In this document: positions 62,010-64,000 of the stretch, piece after piece | How positions within the stretch are numbered: the stretch's first letter is position 1 | Layout of the letters: every line of letters begins with the position of its first letter | NCBI RefSeq assembly: GCF_040126305.1 | Contig: NZ_CP149512.1 | Span: forward strand, 186,001 to 250,000 | Direction of reading: 5' to 3' | Length of the DNA stretch: 64,000 nt | From: Pararhizobium sp. A13 | GTDB lineage: Bacteria; Pseudomonadota; Alphaproteobacteria; Rhizobiales; Rhizobiaceae | The notes under the pieces: generated by a model | Told to the model about the DNA's origin: nothing | The model's input: the letters and a program-made list of their open reading frames with translations, nothing else | Database searches by the model: none | Position numbers and translations under genes: made by a program

Positions 62010-62882
62010 CTATCTCAATCGCTCTCGCAGAAACTCGATAAACCGCTGCGTCTTCGCGGGCAGCAACCGTGTCTCGGTAATCGCAAAGACTGGCGTGGGT
62101 GCACCCTGCCACTGCGGCAGAATGCGTTGCAGCCGTTTGTCCGCCAGTTCATCGGACACGATCTCTTCCGGCAGGATGACGATGCCCATGTTCAGGGTGG
62201 CGAGGCGGCGGATCATCCCTACGCTGTTAAGCCGGAACCTGCCGCCAATGGCGGCCTCTACCGTTTCTGTCCCGTTGCTCAGCGTCCAAACCTTGGTCTT
62301 CAACATGCACAGGCATTGATGATCGGACAAGCCTGAAGGCTCGCTTGGTTCCCCGTTGAGTTCGAGATAGCGTGGTGACGCGTAGAGGCGCGGCGACAGA
62401 CGAGCCAGCAGTCGCGCGATCATGTGGGACGGCTCTGGCTCTCCCATACGAATTGCCACATCAAATGGCTCCGCCACCAGATCGACCCTGCGCGGTGTCA
62501 GATCGAACTCGAAACTGATGCCAGCGTATCGCTGTGCGAATTCGGCGATCAGCGGGGCCAAATACGTATTTGCAAAATCCACAGGCAGGGATACCCGCAG
62601 AAGGCCGCTTGGCTGCTCCAGCATCTCGCCGAGTTGCTCATGCGCCAGCCGTGCTTCGTCAACGATGCGCTTGCAGCGCTCGAAGTAGATCTGACCAGCT
62701 TCCGTCAGCTCGATTCGTCGCGTCGTGCGGTGCAAAAGCCGCAGTCCGATCGCCCTCTCCAGCAAGCTGATCCGGCGGGATAGGGTGGAATTGGGCACGT
62801 TGATCGCTTCGGCCGCTTTACGGAAGCTGCGCGCCTTCACGACCTCGACAAACAGAGCCATGTCATTCAGAAGTTGCATCAT
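62010..62882 (-). CDS. LysR-family transcriptional regulator
   Basis: 290 residues. Helix-turn-helix at about 8-60 (DMALFVEVVKARSFRKAAEA, NVPNSTLSRRISLLERA), then the effector domain with VSLPVDFANTYLAPLIAEF. The type is close to CrgA/DsdC-like regulators that often sit divergent from flavin reductases. Divergent from the Old Yellow Enzyme gene by 101 bp. Confidence 0.88.
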   Translation of the reverse strand: MMQLLNDMALFVEVVKARSFRKAAEAINVPNSTLSRRISLLERAIGLRLLHRTTRRIELTEAGQIYFERCKRIVDEARLAHEQLGEMLEQPSGLLRVSLPVDFANTYLAPLIAEFAQRYAGISFEFDLTPRRVDLVAEPFDVAIRMGEPEPSHMIARLLARLSPRLYASPRYLELNGEPSEPSGLSDHQCLCMLKTKVWTLSNGTETVEAAIGGRFRLNSVGMIRRLATLNMGIVILPEEIVSDELADKRLQRILPQWQGAPTPVFAITETRLLPAKTQRFIEFLRERLR

Positions 62883-62885
62883 TGC

Positions 62886-62897
62886 TCCATCAATGGA
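62886..62897. promoter_or_regulatory. Inverted repeat in the LysR/OYE divergent promoter
   Basis: TCCATCAATGGA, 5-bp arms with a 2-bp centre, directly upstream of the regulator start. Compatible with a regulator site but short. Confidence 0.35.
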
Positions 62898-62983
62898 TCA
62901 ATCATTTCCATACTAGCCTATTTATCCTGATCGGTGCAGCAACCATTTATTGCGGGAGATAATCAAGAAGGACATTCCCGAAC

Positions 62984-64000
62984 ATGAGCCAAATCTTCAC
63001 GCCCGTTCATATCGGCCGCTACGAACTTCCCAATCGCCTCGTCATGGCTCCGATGACGCGCTCCCGAGCCAATGACGACGACGGCGTGCCCACCGATATC
63101 GTGGCGACCTATTACAGCCAGCGGGCAGGTGCCGGGCTTATCATCAGCGAAGGCGTATACCCAACTGCCACTGGCAAGGGCCATGTGCGCACGCCAGGCA
63201 TTGAGACCGACGCCCAGGTGGACGCCTGGAAGCGCGTGACGGACGCCGTTCATGCTCGTGGCGCTCGCATCTTCATGCAGCTCATGCATTGCGGACGTAT
63301 CTCGCACCCATCTTTGCTTCCTGCGAACGCGCAGCCGGTCGCACCGTCTGCAATCAAGCCAGCGGGTCAGACATGGACGGCCAGCGGCCAGCAGGAATTC
63401 GTCACACCCCATGAACTGAGCGTCGCCGAAATCGCCGATGTTGTCGCCGGATACCGCGCGGCTACCCGCCGGGCGCTTGAGGCTGGCTTCGATGGCGTCG
63501 AGTTACATGCCGCATCGGGATATCTGCCGGAACAGTTCCTCTCTTCGGGCAGCAACAAGCGCGAGGATCAGTATGGCGGCCCGATCGAGAACCGCGCCCG
63601 TTTCATCCTGGAAGTATTGACAGCGATGGTGAAAGAGGCCGGCGGTGATCGCGTCGGTATCAAGATATCGCCCGAGATGAACTACAATGACATCAGCGAC
63701 GTCAATCCGCAGGCGACCTACTGGCACCTCGTCGAGCAACTGAATGCGTTCAATCTCGCCTATCTGCATGTCGCACTCTTTGGAACGCCGTTCGACTACC
63801 ACGCGCTGCTCAAGCCTCGCTTCAACGGTGCGTACCTGATGGGCGGCGGGCTTGACCGTGCCAAGGCCGAGGCGGCGCTGAAAAAGGGGCAGGCCGACGC
63901 GGCGGTGTTTGGCAGTGCATTTCTCGCCAATCCGGACCTGCCGGCCCGTCTCCGTAATGGTGCGACACTCAATGCACCCGACAGGGAGACGTTCTTCTCA
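62984..64000 (+). CDS. Old Yellow Enzyme family alkene reductase, partial (runs off the window)
   Basis: 339 residues to the window edge, still open. N-terminus MSQIFTPVHIGRYELPNRL and APMTRSRA is typical of NemA/YqjM-type FMN enoate reductases. The FMN/substrate signatures are present: FMQLMHCGRISHPS, VELHAASGYLPEQFLSS and YGGPIENRARFI. Reduces activated C=C bonds and can act on nitro compounds. The C-terminal about 30 residues are missing. AAGGA lies about 12 nt before the ATG. Divergent from LysR. Confidence 0.92.
   Translation, partial: MSQIFTPVHIGRYELPNRLVMAPMTRSRANDDDGVPTDIVATYYSQRAGAGLIISEGVYPTATGKGHVRTPGIETDAQVDAWKRVTDAVHARGARIFMQLMHCGRISHPSLLPANAQPVAPSAIKPAGQTWTASGQQEFVTPHELSVAEIADVVAGYRAATRRALEAGFDGVELHAASGYLPEQFLSSGSNKREDQYGGPIENRARFILEVLTAMVKEAGGDRVGIKISPEMNYNDISDVNPQATYWHLVEQLNAFNLAYLHVALFGTPFDYHALLKPRFNGAYLMGGGLDRAKAEAALKKGQADAAVFGSAFLANPDLPARLRNGATLNAPDRETFFS

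Noticed and set aside
1..64000. tRNA or rRNA genes
   Set aside because: No cloverleaf-like segment with a T-loop consensus or rRNA-like sequence was recognised on reading; a covariance-model search was not possible here.

Overview
The window looks like an accessory, metabolism-rich stretch of an alphaproteobacterial genome, most likely a Rhizobiales member (Sinorhizobium/Rhizobium/Mesorhizobium-like). This is inferred from the GC-rich composition, the TRAP uptake plus uronate/idonate catabolic operons, the mix of LysR, FCD-GntR and LacI regulators, and the RTX/VCBS surface proteins. No rRNA, tRNA, CRISPR array or replication origin was seen. Whether this is chromosome or megaplasmid cannot be told.

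Layout. 1-7818 (minus): the N-terminal part of a giant RTX/VCBS adhesin-like protein. Its central region is about 18 copies of an almost perfectly identical 366-bp unit, with a one-base deletion near 1442. 8290-9667: a gene-poor stretch with possible decayed fragments. 9668-20610 (minus): a ten-gene cluster. It encodes two GMC-type FAD dehydrogenases with a C-x5-C-x3-C (predicted Fe-S) motif, two cognate small subunits, a VioB-type ferritin-like protein, a GH15 glucoamylase-like protein, two xylose-isomerase-like TIM barrels, a beta-barrel protein and a lipocalin-like protein. 21353-22957 (plus): an RTX protein. 23134-30434: a deacetylase-like cell-surface protein, an orphan protein, a membrane diguanylate cyclase and a choline-dehydrogenase-like GMC enzyme with a divergent LysR regulator.

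31844-39356 (plus) is a uronate/mannonate operon: gntR, a TRAP transporter (dctP, dctQ, dctM), an idonate-dehydrogenase-like gene, uxuA and uxuB. 39448-43846 (minus) holds a DUF3313 lipoprotein, a two-component pair, and a small receiver-like protein with a broken paralogue nearby. 44127-49634 is a divergent L-idonate/gluconate locus: idnD and a 2-hydroxyacid dehydrogenase one way; idnO, gluconokinase, a beta-hydroxyacid dehydrogenase, a 51-residue ORF and a LacI regulator the other. A perfect 16-bp palindrome sits in the shared promoter. 49768-57140 carries a small exported protein, PPK2, and a run of membrane proteins (MarC, SulP, K+ channel, AI-2E/PerM family) and a hydrolase. 57286-59022 has a class III cyclase and an AHSA1 protein. 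59274-61491 is an intact IS21-family insertion with a 5-bp target duplication. 62010-64000 has a LysR regulator divergent from an Old Yellow Enzyme gene that runs off the end.

The genes suggest a cell that captures and oxidises plant-derived sugars and sugar acids. The ten-gene dehydrogenase cluster is the most unusual part: it combines Fe-S GMC enzymes, epimerase/dehydratase barrels, a putative diiron protein and a glucoamylase fold, and resembles (by inference) an oxidative, possibly 3-keto-glycoside, route.
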